Part shown: positions 45,133 to 54,273 of the stretch, piece after piece | How positions within the stretch are numbered: position 1 is the first letter of the stretch | Layout: every line of letters begins with the position of its first letter | Source of the DNA: Opitutia bacterium | Lineage (GTDB): Bacteria; Verrucomicrobiota; Verrucomicrobiia; Opitutales; Coraliomargaritaceae | Assembly (NCBI GenBank): GCA_029252625.1 | Contig: JAQXBA010000030.1 | Location: forward strand, 1 to 64,000 | Length of the DNA stretch: 64,000 nt | Reading direction: 5' to 3' | Notes under the pieces: model-generated | What the model was told of the DNA's origin: nothing | What the model saw: only the letters and a program-made list of their open reading frames with translations | Databases searched by the model: none | Translations under genes and position numbers: made by a program

Positions 45133-45379
45133 TCCACAATTTTTTTTAATAATTTTTGGGAGCGCAGATAATACACAAATATCTAACGAATTACAATTAG
45201 GCTAATATCCTTGCGAAACATGTCATTAAAACTACCCACGTAGGAAAATTACTTAAACACGAAGAAACACAAAGACCATTACCAGGAATACATCGCTCCT
45301 GCACGGCGAGGAAACTAACAAGGTAAGAGATAAAACATCATCAGGCACCATCCAACCTCAAAAGAAACTACTAAGTGGT
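45133..45379. other. AT-rich spacer between NarL-type and unknown genes
   Basis: These 247 bases separate two minus-strand genes. The part nearest the unknown pair has T- and A-runs and probably contains its promoter. No hairpin terminator for the regulator gene or RNA element is evident. Confidence 0.35.
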
Positions 45380-46063
45380 TCAAATATCGCCGTCGTGACA
45401 AATTGATTTAGCCGCGTAGCAGATCAGTTCGGAAGTCGAATGAAGCTCGAGCTTTCCGCAGATATTGTAGCGATGCGCACCGACTGTCTTGGGGCTGACA
45501 TTTAGCTGCTGAGCGATCTCACCTGACGTCTTACCATGACCGTATAGTTCCAGTATCTCGAACTCGCGATCAGTCAATACTGCAATTGGAGACTGATGAC
45601 CACGTGCCCTTCCCGCAAGCTCATCTAGCACTTGGTTACTCACGACTCGACTGAAAGCAGAACCACCCGCCAAGACTTCTTTAATCGCATTGACGACCTC
45701 AGCACCACCAGCGCTTTTCATAACATATCCGCGCGCGCCGGCACGCATCGCGCGCATGGCATAGACTGACTCATTATGCATCGAATGCATTACCACTGGC
45801 AGATCTGGATTGATCGCTTTTAAGTCTTTAAGTAACTCGATGCCACTACGCCCCTCCAAGCTTATGTCAGACAACACTAGGTCAGGCTCAAACTTAACCA
45901 CCGCCTTAATACCAGCCGCCGAATTGTTCGCTTGCCCGCACACCTTCAAATCCGGGTCGCGATCAATCCATTTGGAGATCGCCTCACGCATGAGCGGATG
46001 GTCCTCGATCAACAAAATACGATAGGAGTGCTCGATCTCGGTAGTTTTTTTTGCAACATTCAT
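45380..46063 (-). CDS. NarL/LuxR-family response regulator
   Basis: The 227-residue regulator has a receiver domain (about 12-130) with acidic pocket IEDHPLMREAI, phosphoacceptor Asp in LVLSDISLEGRSG (about 65), Ser/Thr near VVMHSMHNES and Lys in GYVMKSAGGA. A GerE-type winged-free helix-turn-helix follows: LTDREFEILELYGHGKTSGE, IAQQLNVSPKTVGAHRYNIC. No histidine kinase gene is next to it, so it is an orphan in this window. It is preceded by a strongly AT-rich 201-bp region. Confidence 0.95.
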   Translation of the reverse strand: MNVAKKTTEIEHSYRILLIEDHPLMREAISKWIDRDPDLKVCGQANNSAAGIKAVVKFEPDLVLSDISLEGRSGIELLKDLKAINPDLPVVMHSMHNESVYAMRAMRAGARGYVMKSAGGAEVVNAIKEVLAGGSAFSRVVSNQVLDELAGRARGHQSPIAVLTDREFEILELYGHGKTSGEIAQQLNVSPKTVGAHRYNICGKLELHSTSELICYAAKSICHDGDI

Positions 46064-46264
46064 AATTCATTATTGGCGAACTAACCCCGACATAAAAAAC
46101 AAAAATAATTCGGATTGCAAACGAAATTATATATGTGCCACTTTTACATATCTAATTAAAGTTATTAATAGACTACTAATTAATTATTTCATATGCTCAT
46201 GCCAATGCTGCGATGATTCTAAGCGCCCTAAGAAATATGAATGGTAAACTTGATAAAATAAGCT
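46064..46264. other. AT-rich spacer upstream of the NarL-type regulator
   Basis: This 201-bp gap has long A/T stretches, for example AATTATATATGTGCCACTTT and CTAATTAATTATTTCATATG. It probably contains the promoter of the regulator gene (minus strand). I see no clear -35/-10 pair or operator. Confidence 0.35.
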
Positions 46265-47125
46265 TTAACAGATTTTCTCGGCAGGCCTTTTAAATTCAGG
46301 AAAAAACGGGTTGTGCGCCTGTTCATTAGCAACGGTCGTCATAGGGCCATGGCCAGGGCAGAGGACCGCAGTCTCAGGAAGCGACAGAATCTGCTCACGA
46401 TTATTCTTCAGCGCTTGATCATAGTGATCGGCAGCACCTCCTTGCGACAGGCAAAAAATTGAATCTCCAACAATCGCAATCGGCGCCCCCAGGCCTTCGA
46501 TCACGTAAGTCATGCCACCCGGCGAATGCCCATTGGTCTGCCGTGCTTGTACCTCGAATCCGTCAAACTCGATCCAATCACCATGCTCTAGTAAGTCCGC
46601 TTCACCGTATGGCTCGAGCTTAGGGGCAAAAGCGATACCACCTTCAATATGACTCAGCAACTCATCATACGCGGCAATATGATCGCGATGTACATGCGTC
46701 ACCAATAGGGCCTGCAAATCTAAGCCCCGCGCATCCACCTCCGCCAGTAATGCCTCCACATTTGCCCCCGTATCAAACGCCACCGCCACCTTTGTTAGCG
46801 GACTCCACACCAGATAACTATTCACCGTCATCGCTGGGTAGCCAGCTACAGGAAAAGGTGTATTATAGCAACGCAGCCCTTCTAGTTCAATTAGCTCTGG
46901 TTGCCATGCCCGTCTTGCCATCGAAGTGAGTGCGTCAGCATCTAAGGCTAGCACTGGAGCGACAGCACGTAAGCTGGCTTCATCTAGTTTAGCATCCAGT
47001 AATGCCGCAACAGCTGCTACAGATATGCCAGCCTTCTGCGCAACAACTTGCTTTCCCAGGCCCAGTCCAGTGGCAGCTTTCATCAGCACGTCTTCAAATT
47101 CGTCTTCAATACGTAGTCTCTTCAT
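46265..47125 (-). CDS. Metallo-beta-lactamase fold hydrolase with N-terminal HTH-like domain
   Basis: The first 75 or so residues of this 286-residue protein are helical and read like an XRE-type helix-turn-helix (LGLGKQVVAQKAGISVAAVA, then LLDAKLDEASLRAVAPVLAL). The rest is an MBL-fold enzyme: AFDTGANVEALLAEV, the metal motif THVHRDHIAAYDELL (HxHxDH), NGHSPGGMTYVIEG, AIVGDSIFC and CPGHGPMTTVANE with the last His. Relatives of the hydrolase part include glyoxalase II-like enzymes. Both parts are in one frame without a stop. DNA binding by the N-terminal part is inference. Confidence 0.85.
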   Translation of the reverse strand: MKRLRIEDEFEDVLMKAATGLGLGKQVVAQKAGISVAAVAALLDAKLDEASLRAVAPVLALDADALTSMARRAWQPELIELEGLRCYNTPFPVAGYPAMTVNSYLVWSPLTKVAVAFDTGANVEALLAEVDARGLDLQALLVTHVHRDHIAAYDELLSHIEGGIAFAPKLEPYGEADLLEHGDWIEFDGFEVQARQTNGHSPGGMTYVIEGLGAPIAIVGDSIFCLSQGGAADHYDQALKNNREQILSLPETAVLCPGHGPMTTVANEQAHNPFFPEFKRPAEKIC

Positions 47126-47218
47126 TCACTCAGCAGACTTAAAAACACAGGTGGGGACAAGCACTGACGATCTAACAGTGAAAAAAACCAACAAGCGTAT
47201 TTTTTCGGTCATGTACTT

Positions 47219-47698
47219 CTAGAGCAAGCCGAACCACTTCTTGCGCTTTGGTGCTCCTGCCTCGCAAGGCCACTCAGACTGAGTCTCGATCTCTTTCAGC
47301 TCATCACACGGGGACTCAGCGACTTCCCCACAATCCGGCACTTCCATCAATTGCGCACCGCGAAACTCTTCCAACATTTTTGAATATAACAAAGGCTTAC
47401 GAAAGTATGAGATTTCATTTTCCTCAAGCTTACTAATATTACTATCTGTCAAACAGCCTGATACAATCGTATACATACAATTAGGGAATAGCGCCTTCAT
47501 CTCGATCACGAATTCAACTTCCGGTCCATCTGGCAGCCGTTGATCGGCCACCACCAATTGCACGTGCATCGCAGGGTTTTCCATAATTGCACGAGCGTCC
47601 ACCAGGTTAAAGACAGGATAAACGGTATTGTGCTGCTGCAACTGAACGACGCCTATCTCAAGTAACTCACGCTCATCCTCAATAAATAGTATATTCAT
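47219..47698 (-). CDS. Stand-alone receiver-domain protein
   Basis: The 159-residue protein is one receiver domain with acidic pair MNILFIEDERELLEIG, Asp in VVADQRLPDGPEVEF (about residue 53), Thr/Ser in YTIVSGCLTDS and Lys in EISYFRKPLLYSKML (about 104), plus a 35-residue polar tail ending KRKKWFGLL. There is no output domain, so it probably works through protein contacts. It is coded 93 bases away from the HTH-MBL gene, and its start codon lies in a short palindrome. Confidence 0.9.
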   Translation of the reverse strand: MNILFIEDERELLEIGVVQLQQHNTVYPVFNLVDARAIMENPAMHVQLVVADQRLPDGPEVEFVIEMKALFPNCMYTIVSGCLTDSNISKLEENEISYFRKPLLYSKMLEEFRGAQLMEVPDCGEVAESPCDELKEIETQSEWPCEAGAPKRKKWFGLL

Positions 47699-47713
47699 AG
47701 CATACTTATGCTA
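47698..47713. promoter_or_regulatory. Palindrome over the start of the receiver gene
   Basis: TAGCATA (47698-47704) and TATGCTA (47707-47713) form an inverted repeat with a two-base centre, adjoining the ATG that ends at 47696-47698. Next to it are two copies of ATTAATTACA (about 47714-47732). The placement suits a translational or transcriptional operator. Confidence 0.4.
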
Positions 47714-47842
47714 ATTAATTACATTAATTACAATACATGATTAGCTAATTATGGTGCAATGGTTATAGCATAAATTAAATTCCTAATCCAGAGCTTGCAT
47801 TCCAAAAAATCACCGCCATAAAAGCCCCATTCTTTTGAATGC

Positions 47843-47924
<82 letters not shown>

Positions 47925-47930
47925 TTCTTT

Positions 47931-47959
47931 AAAGCCTCGTTTTCGAACGGGGCTTTTTT
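47931..47959 (+). terminator. Rho-independent terminator of tRNA-Leu
   Basis: AAGCCTCG (47932-47939) pairs with CGGGGCTT (47948-47955) around an 8-base loop, and a run of six T (47954-47959) follows. It starts seven bases after the tRNA. Confidence 0.92.
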
Positions 47960-48012
47960 GTGCCGATTCATGCGTAATGACTTCACCGGGGCCTTCGCCT
48001 GCGGTGCTCCCG

Positions 48013-48026
48013 TCGGCTGCAGCCGA
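48013..48026. repeat. 14-bp perfect palindrome
   Basis: TCGGCTGCAGCCGA is fully self-complementary and lies just past the stop of the coiled-coil membrane protein gene. It could form part of its transcript end, but no T-run follows. Confidence 0.4.
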
Positions 48027-48033
48027 TCCTATA

Positions 48034-49581
48034 TTAAAAAACAGGGGTCACTTCCAGTTTCTGCCCAGGCTCCAAAGTATGTCGCCCCTTACGATCCGGA
48101 TCTTCATCATTGCGATAGATCTGAACTTCAACCGGGCCATCCAAATCCGCCGGAGCCACCCAGCGCCACTTACCAATCTCCTCAAAGTCCATCGGTATGC
48201 CAGTTTGCCAGCTTAGGCCACCAGCACTGCCACGCAAAAAGGGCTTATTGCCGATACCAATCAAGATGCTCGCAGTGAAAACTGCGTCGTTTGCCTTCGT
48301 ACGTGCCCGACGAATGGCGACTGGCTGAGCCTCGCCAAACAAATCAACTGGCCCCTCTGCCTCAGCTTCGATCCCGGGAGACTCCCGCGTTACTGCCTCA
48401 GTAACCTCAACGATTAAATCATCAGCCACTTCGACTCGCTCTGCCTCGGCAATGACCTCAGTCTCCGACTCTGCAGCCTCCCGCAACTCTTCATCTACAA
48501 TCAAATCGTCATTTTTAATCAAGTCGTCATTTTCAATCAAATCGCCATTTTTAATCATATCCGCTCCAATTTGAACTTCGCTTTCTTCAGGCAAGCTATC
48601 GACGGCCTCAGATACCTCATTAGGGTCGAACTCAATCACCAACTCTTGAACCTCAGTGACTTCAGATACTGATTCGTTTGGCAGTGCCTGTTCCGACACC
48701 GGTTCCTCTGGCATCTCTGTGCTTTCAGTCACCTCGGGCTCTGGCTTTGCTGGTTGACTTTTCGAATCGATAATCCGGCTCACAGCCGACGAAGCTGAAT
48801 TCTGCTTACCCTGAATCGCACGTTGCAGTAGTCCAGCATCCGCTTTGCTGCGCCGTGATCGCGGCGTACGTGCGGGCACCGACGTTTCAGCTTCAGCGAT
48901 TGATGAGCTGGCGACTTCGACAACAGCCTGTGCACTGCCTTCCAAAGCGAGCACCCGCGATTCAATCGAACCCAAAGGCGCAACTGCGGCAGTCAAGCGA
49001 GCCTCCAAAGTGGCTAACGCGGACTGTAAGGCCGTCACCGCTTCGCCAGAGGCGACATCCTTTGACGTCGTACTGAACGCATCCACTTGGTCTTTGAGCA
49101 CAGCGAATGCTGCAGCTTGATCAGAGCTAGAGACATCAATCGCTGCAACTTGTTGAGACAATGTAGCCAACACCTGCGACGCATGATTCAACTTTTGGTC
49201 GACAGCAGACGCCAAGATTTCACAGCGTTGATCCACCGAACCAGAACCAGACTCCAATTCCGTGAGCCGTTCATGGCATTCCAGCAATGTGGCCTCAGTC
49301 TTTTGTAAATGCCCCTTAAGCAAGCGAAGCTCCGATGACCGATCGTCTCGATCTTCGCGCACTCGCATCGAATACTCGACCACATAAGGTAGCCCGAAAA
49401 TCACAGCCCCCAAGGCCACCGCAATGACACAGGAGACCACCTGTATGTCGGTGAGCTGCCAGTTGCCTAAGATCGCGATCGCAAGGGCGGTAACGACTAA
49501 TAGCGCGTCCCCCAAGTAAAAGGGCCATTTTGAAAGAGTGAGTGGAGCTTCGTCGTCTGGTAGCATGCGTGGCAGCGTCAA
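48034..49581 (-). CDS. Two-span membrane protein with coiled coil and a C-terminal beta domain
   Basis: Residues about 20-65 of this 515-residue protein hold two membrane spans (WPFYLGDALLVVTALAIAIL and VVSCVIAVALGAVIFGLPYV). A coiled-coil stretch (about 75-220) is followed by a long acidic, low-complexity linker. The last 85 residues are a compact domain: DAVFTASILIGIGNKPFLRG, SWQTGIPMDFEEIGKWRWVA and GPVEVQIYRNDEDPDRKGRH, reminiscent of CBM48/20-like sandwiches. A stretch of near-repeats (NGDLIENDDLIKNDDLI) is encoded by three 18-bp units at 48500-48553. I assign no function; binding of a glycan by the last domain is a guess. Confidence 0.7.
   Translation of the reverse strand: MTLPRMLPDDEAPLTLSKWPFYLGDALLVVTALAIAILGNWQLTDIQVVSCVIAVALGAVIFGLPYVVEYSMRVREDRDDRSSELRLLKGHLQKTEATLLECHERLTELESGSGSVDQRCEILASAVDQKLNHASQVLATLSQQVAAIDVSSSDQAAAFAVLKDQVDAFSTTSKDVASGEAVTALQSALATLEARLTAAVAPLGSIESRVLALEGSAQAVVEVASSSIAEAETSVPARTPRSRRSKADAGLLQRAIQGKQNSASSAVSRIIDSKSQPAKPEPEVTESTEMPEEPVSEQALPNESVSEVTEVQELVIEFDPNEVSEAVDSLPEESEVQIGADMIKNGDLIENDDLIKNDDLIVDEELREAAESETEVIAEAERVEVADDLIVEVTEAVTRESPGIEAEAEGPVDLFGEAQPVAIRRARTKANDAVFTASILIGIGNKPFLRGSAGGLSWQTGIPMDFEEIGKWRWVAPADLDGPVEVQIYRNDEDPDRKGRHTLEPGQKLEVTPVF
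48500..48553. repeat. Three tandem 18-bp coding repeats
   Basis: Units ATCAAATCGTCATTTTTA, ATCAAGTCGTCATTTTCA and ATCAAATCGCCATTTTTA follow each other exactly in frame, adding the repeated peptide (D/N)DLI(K/E)N to the linker of the membrane protein. Being a multiple of three, copy number changes would not break the gene. Confidence 0.85.
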
Positions 49582-49639
49582 TTAATAGAATTTAAATCAA
49601 AACGACTCTGGCGCCACGATCAACCCTCGATTTCACAAC

Positions 49640-50698
49640 TTATCGCGGACGCTCTACAAAACCCGTCTTACGGTAAACTTTGCCCAGTGTTTTATAAGCA
49701 CGCTTCTGGGCTTCGGTAGCTCCCGCCTTCAACACCGACTCCAAATAGCTTTTATCTTGAATTAGCTCATTATAGCGCGCCTGTACTGGCTCCAATGCTG
49801 CAATCACCACATCCGCCACCTCTTTCTTCAGGTCTCCATAGCCCTTGCCGATAAACGACGCTTCAAGATCCGCCGTCGAAGTGCCTGAAATCGCAGTATG
49901 GATTTGTAATAGGTTCGACACGCCGGCCTTATCCTCACGGGCGACAATTTCGTTGCCCGAATCCGTCACCGAACTCATGATTTTCTTACGCAGCAGATCA
50001 GGTTTATCGAGAATGTGCAGGGTCGCGTTCTGATTGGCATCACTTTTCGACATCTTCCGCTGCGGATCTTGCAACGACATGATGCGTGCGCCCGTCTTCG
50101 GAATAAAAGGTTCCGGAATCGTGAACGTATCCGAATAGCTGTGATTAAAGCGCTGCGCTAAATCGCGACAAAGCTCGAGGTGTTGCTTCTGGTCGTTACC
50201 GACCGGCACTGAATCGGCATTGTACAGCAAAATGTCGGCCGCCATGAGTACCGGATACATTAACAGACCTGCATTCAGCGACGAACCTTGCCGCGCTCCT
50301 TGGTTGGCGATCGAGGTTTGCTCCTCGGACACTTTAAAGCCAAGCTTCGCAGCCTTTTCCTTGAACTGCGTCATGCGCTGTAAGTCACCAATCGGCGTGA
50401 TACAGCTCAACAACCAAGCCAACTCGGTATGGCCAATAATATGCGACTGAATAAAAATATTCGAACGCTCTGGATCGAGGCCACAAGCGATGTATTGCGC
50501 TACGCAGGACAAGGTATTCTTGCGCAAGTCAGCAGGCGTATACTTAACAGTAATCGCGTGCATATCCACCACACCAAAATAGCAGGTGTTATCGTCGAGC
50601 AAGGTCGCCCAATTTTTAACGGCTCCTAAATAATTACCTAGAGTCAGGACTCCGGTCGGTTGGGCACATGTAAGGATGACTGGCTTTTGTACGCTCAT
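49640..50698 (-). CDS. trpS: Tryptophanyl-tRNA synthetase
   Basis: TrpRS charges tRNA-Trp. The 352-residue class I enzyme has the HIGH-like TGVLTLGNYLGAVKNW near the N-terminus, CYFGVVDMHAITVKY, MYPVLMAADILLYNADSVPV and the KMSKS loop QDPQRKMSKSDANQNA (about residue 215). Length is close to the usual 330-350. It follows glnS after a 131-bp gap on the same strand with no T-box or other leader seen, and probably has its own promoter. Confidence 0.97.
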   Translation of the reverse strand: MSVQKPVILTCAQPTGVLTLGNYLGAVKNWATLLDDNTCYFGVVDMHAITVKYTPADLRKNTLSCVAQYIACGLDPERSNIFIQSHIIGHTELAWLLSCITPIGDLQRMTQFKEKAAKLGFKVSEEQTSIANQGARQGSSLNAGLLMYPVLMAADILLYNADSVPVGNDQKQHLELCRDLAQRFNHSYSDTFTIPEPFIPKTGARIMSLQDPQRKMSKSDANQNATLHILDKPDLLRKKIMSSVTDSGNEIVAREDKAGVSNLLQIHTAISGTSTADLEASFIGKGYGDLKKEVADVVIAALEPVQARYNELIQDKSYLESVLKAGATEAQKRAYKTLGKVYRKTGFVERPR

Positions 50699-50829
50699 GT
50701 AACGCCGATTGACGGCAACTGCCCTGCCCTTGTCAATCTTCGTTCTAGCCGCACGCCCAATCGCTGCTTCTCCAACAGCAAATCAATGTTACCGAACACT
50801 CGATCTTGCTGGGCTTTTTATATACCACA

Positions 50830-52497
50830 CTACTGCTTCGCTTTCGCCCAAGAATCACGCAGCGCCACTGTGCGGTTAAACACTGGTGCACCTGCCTTCG
50901 ACAATTTGCTATCCACACAGAAATAACCAATGCGCTCAAACTGGCATTGCTCGCCCGCAGTCATTTCCATCAAGCTCGGTTCACAGAGCGCAGTCACTTC
51001 GGTTGATGATACTGGATTCACATACTTGGTGAATGAAATCTCCTTATCGGCTTCCGGATGCTCTTCGGTGAATAAACGGTCGAACAAGCGCACTGCCGTC
51101 TCTACCGCGTGCGCTGCACTCACCCAATGAATCACGCCTTTGACCTTACGGTCTTCAGGATTTTTGTTTAACGTGTCGTGATCGACTGAGCAAAGCACCT
51201 TCGTGATCGTGCCATCCGCATCCTTCTCCACGTCGTCACATTTAATAATGTAGCCATAGCGCAGGCGCACTTCGCCACCCTTTTTGAGGCGGTGAAATTT
51301 ACGATTCGCCTCTTCCTTGAAGTCTTCCTGCTCGATGAACAGACGCCCGGAGAATGGAATCTTTCGCGTACCGGCCGACTCGTCTTCAGGATTATTCACC
51401 CCATCAACCTCAACGACCTGACCTTCTGGCCAGTTAGTGATCACAATCTCCAGAGGGTTAAACACCGCCATGCGACGAACTGAAGTGCTGTTGAGCTCAG
51501 CGCGCACCGCGTGCTCCAAGAGCGCCACATCACTGGTCGAGTTCACCTTAGTAATGCCAACAGTCTCACAGAATTTACGGATTGATGCTGCGGGATAACC
51601 ACGGCGACGCATTCCACAGATCGTCGGCATGCGTGGATCGTCCCAGCCCTCGACGAGATTGCCTTCCACCAATTCGCGAAGCTTACGCTTGCTCACGACC
51701 GTGTAAGTCATGTTCAGGCGCGAGAACTCAGTCTGCTTGGAGGGAAAAATGTCGAGCTTTTCGATGAACCAATCATAAAGCGGACGGTGGTCTTGAAACT
51801 CCAAGGAACACAGCGAGTGTGTGACCTCTTCGAGCGAGTCACTTTGTCCATGAGTAAAATCATAGCTCGGGTAGATGCACCATTCGTCACCCACACGGTG
51901 ATGATGCATGCGTTTGATACGATACATCACTGGGTCGCGCATGTTCATGTTCGGATGCGTCATGTCGATCTTGGCGCGCAAGACCTTCTCGCCATCGGCA
52001 AATTCGCCCGCACGCATGCGTTTAAACAAGTCAACGCTCTCTGCGATCGGGCGGTCACGATGCGGGCTCGGGCGTCCAGGTTCATTGATCGAGCCACGAT
52101 AGTCGCGCATTTCATCGAAGGTAAGCTCCTCCACATACGCATGCCCCTCTTCGATCAGCTTGATCGCCCACTCAAACAGTTGCTCAAAATAATCACTCGC
52201 AAAGCAGACCTTCGCCCATTTAAAGCCCAACCACGCGATGTCTTCCTGGATGGCGTGGACAAACTCGACGCTCTCCTTCTCAGGGTTGGTGTCGTCGAAG
52301 CGTAGGTTGCACTGTCCACCGAATTCCTCAGCGATACTGAAGTTCAGGCACAGCGCCTTGGCATGACCAATCTGCAAATAACCATTCGGCTCAGGCGGGA
52401 AGCGTGTTTGTACACGTCCATCGTGCTTACCAGCTGCCACATCGGCAGCCACCATTTGGCGGATAAAATCGGTCGGCGTATCTTTAGCGTCTGACAT
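50830..52497 (-). CDS. glnS: Glutaminyl-tRNA synthetase
   Basis: GlnRS charges tRNA-Gln directly, so this organism does not need the amidotransferase route for Gln. The 555-residue enzyme has TRFPPEPNGYLQIGHAKALC with the HIGH motif, RFDDTNPEKES, LEFQDHRPLYDWF, the KMSKS equivalent TVVSKRKLRELV and the C-terminal beta-barrel anticodon-binding domains. The start at 52497 gives MSDAKDTPTDFIRQM. It follows gltX by 62 bases on the same strand; the two paralogous enzymes are likely in one transcript. Confidence 0.97.
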   Translation of the reverse strand: MSDAKDTPTDFIRQMVAADVAAGKHDGRVQTRFPPEPNGYLQIGHAKALCLNFSIAEEFGGQCNLRFDDTNPEKESVEFVHAIQEDIAWLGFKWAKVCFASDYFEQLFEWAIKLIEEGHAYVEELTFDEMRDYRGSINEPGRPSPHRDRPIAESVDLFKRMRAGEFADGEKVLRAKIDMTHPNMNMRDPVMYRIKRMHHHRVGDEWCIYPSYDFTHGQSDSLEEVTHSLCSLEFQDHRPLYDWFIEKLDIFPSKQTEFSRLNMTYTVVSKRKLRELVEGNLVEGWDDPRMPTICGMRRRGYPAASIRKFCETVGITKVNSTSDVALLEHAVRAELNSTSVRRMAVFNPLEIVITNWPEGQVVEVDGVNNPEDESAGTRKIPFSGRLFIEQEDFKEEANRKFHRLKKGGEVRLRYGYIIKCDDVEKDADGTITKVLCSVDHDTLNKNPEDRKVKGVIHWVSAAHAVETAVRLFDRLFTEEHPEADKEISFTKYVNPVSSTEVTALCEPSLMEMTAGEQCQFERIGYFCVDSKLSKAGAPVFNRTVALRDSWAKAKQ

Positions 52498-52559
52498 AAG
52501 CGTTGAAGAAGATGAATCGTGTAAAATCTGCCAGATCAAAAGCGTCGGCAGTTAAATAT

Positions 52560-53924
52560 TTAGCCAATGAAGGCCTTCAATCGTGCAAGCACGCGCGCTT
52601 GCCCGAGCACGACCAACATCGGCAACAGATCTGGACCACCACCCTGCCCGCTCAATGCGTAGCGCAGGGCGGGGAAATATGCGAAGACTTTCGCGCCCTT
52701 CGATTCGGCGTACGCTTCCAACACTGCTTGCAAGGCATCCACGGTGAATGCCTCAATACCTTCGATCACTGGTACGATCTCAGTGAGTAGCTCTTTAGGA
52801 TCCGCCTTCTTCGCGATTTTAGCGCCAGTCTTCTCATTCATCTCATAATTATCGAGGAAAAAGTAGCGGCAAAAATCTGGCAACTCTTCCAGCGAACGTG
52901 CCTTGCCTTGGCAAAGTGACAATACGGACTGAATATAATCCTCATCCGCATCCTCTTTGACCACACCCGCAGTATGTAGGATTGGACGTGCCAGGAATGT
53001 AAAGGTCTCCACATTCATCTCACGCAAATATTCCGTATTGAGCGCAGCGAGCTTCTTCTCATCAAAGCGTGAGTTACCCTTATTGATTCCGGGAAAGTCA
53101 AACAATTCGATGATCTCATCGATGTCCATCTTCTCGCGCTCGTCCTTCGGATTCCAGCCAAGCAGAGAAATGTAGTTGCGCACCGCATTAGCTAAGAAGC
53201 CGCGCTGTTCGTATTCTTCGATCAAAGCCCCCTTGTCGCGCTTGCTCATTTTACCTGGGCCCGACTCTTTCAGAATCAGCGGTATATGCGCAAATACTGG
53301 CGGCGTCACGCCGAAGGCATTGAACAGCTCCACGTGCTTGCTAGTATTGGACAAATGGTCTTCACCGCGAATCACGTGGGTAATGCCCATTACAATGTCG
53401 TCCACCACATTGACAAAGTGGAACACTGGATTGCCATCCTTGCGAACGATCACGAAGTCCAACTCCTCGGCACGCTCGACACGACCACGCACAGCATCAT
53501 CTATGATCACAGGAGCGGCTTTGACCTTCTCAATTTCTTTCTCCCTGAAATCGTCATACTCGGTGTAGCGCTCGCCTTCAAGTTTGAACCAAATCGCGCC
53601 GTCCTTCTCGTAAGTGCGGCCAGCATCTTTGAGCTTTTGCAAATATTCGTCGTAAATCGGCTGGCGCTGGCTCTGGAAATACGGGCCGTATTCGCCACCC
53701 ACTTCAGGGCCTTCGTCCCATTCCATGCCCATCCAGCGCATGCCATCGAGCAACACCTGCAGCGACTCGTCTGTATTGCGTTCTTTATCCGTATCCTCGA
53801 TGCGCAGCACAAATGTGCCTCCCGTATGGCGTGCATACAGCCAGTTAAACAGAGCAGTGCGGGCACTTCCGATGTGGAAGAAGCCAGTAGGACTGGGAGC
53901 AAAACGAACGCGAACTTGTGACAT
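52560..53924 (-). CDS. gltX: Glutamyl-tRNA synthetase
   Basis: The 454-residue class I enzyme has [20 protein letters not shown] with the HIGH motif, [30 protein letters not shown] and the KMSKS motif [15 protein letters not shown] (about residue 240). The C-terminal anticodon-binding part is helical. With glnS next door it is probably the discriminating type that charges only tRNA-Glu. The start at 53924 gives [15 protein letters not shown] frame open upstream to 53990 adds non-conserved residues. Confidence 0.97.
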   Translation of the reverse strand: MSQVRVRFAPSPTGFFHIGSARTALFNWLYARHTGGTFVLRIEDTDKERNTDESLQVLLDGMRWMGMEWDEGPEVGGEYGPYFQSQRQPIYDEYLQKLKDAGRTYEKDGAIWFKLEGERYTEYDDFREKEIEKVKAAPVIIDDAVRGRVERAEELDFVIVRKDGNPVFHFVNVVDDIVMGITHVIRGEDHLSNTSKHVELFNAFGVTPPVFAHIPLILKESGPGKMSKRDKGALIEEYEQRGFLANAVRNYISLLGWNPKDEREKMDIDEIIELFDFPGINKGNSRFDEKKLAALNTEYLREMNVETFTFLARPILHTAGVVKEDADEDYIQSVLSLCQGKARSLEELPDFCRYFFLDNYEMNEKTGAKIAKKADPKELLTEIVPVIEGIEAFTVDALQAVLEAYAESKGAKVFAYFPALRYALSGQGGGPDLLPMLVVLGQARVLARLKAFIG

Positions 53925-54273
53925 AATTAAAAAATGAGGTGAATTTGCCGCGGTTAAAAAAATGACTTTAGCACAAGGCAAACCACGCACTCAATAAACA
54001 TGCCGAATCGAGTCAACGTTGATCAGCGACTGATTGTTCTTTGAAATACCCCCAACACAGTGTGCACTTGCAGCTAAAGTGATATGGATGTGCCGCTGAA
54101 ATTCCTATCTGTGCTTATTCAGCAGACCTCCATCGAATCCCGCCCCCCAAAAAAGATAGGCAGAACGGAGGTCTGCCGCAGATGGCATAGTAATGCTTGT
54201 ATCACGCTCCTTTGACTGCCACTCCTCACAATCATTCGCCAAAGACGTCACTCACGAAGCGTGCACTCTGGGG
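53925..54273. other. Spacer between gltX and M48 gene
   Basis: These 349 bases hold no gene. Besides the 10-bp inverted repeat listed separately, the stretch upstream of gltX is AT-rich and should contain its promoter on the minus strand. Confidence 0.4.
54122..54176. repeat. Inverted repeat with 10-bp arms
   Basis: GCAGACCTCC (54122-54131) pairs perfectly with GGAGGTCTGC (54167-54176); the 35-base loop contains a C-run and an A-run. It lies between the M48 gene and gltX, both read to the left. It may be an intergenic repeat element or part of a terminator of the M48 gene's neighbour; I saw no second copy in the window. Confidence 0.6.

Noticed and set aside
48500-48553. 18-bp repeats as a CRISPR array
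   Set aside because: Units are directly adjacent, without spacers, and in frame within a protein gene.
53286-53921. 211-residue open frame antisense within gltX
   Set aside because: Complement of conserved GluRS coding; no start signal or homology.
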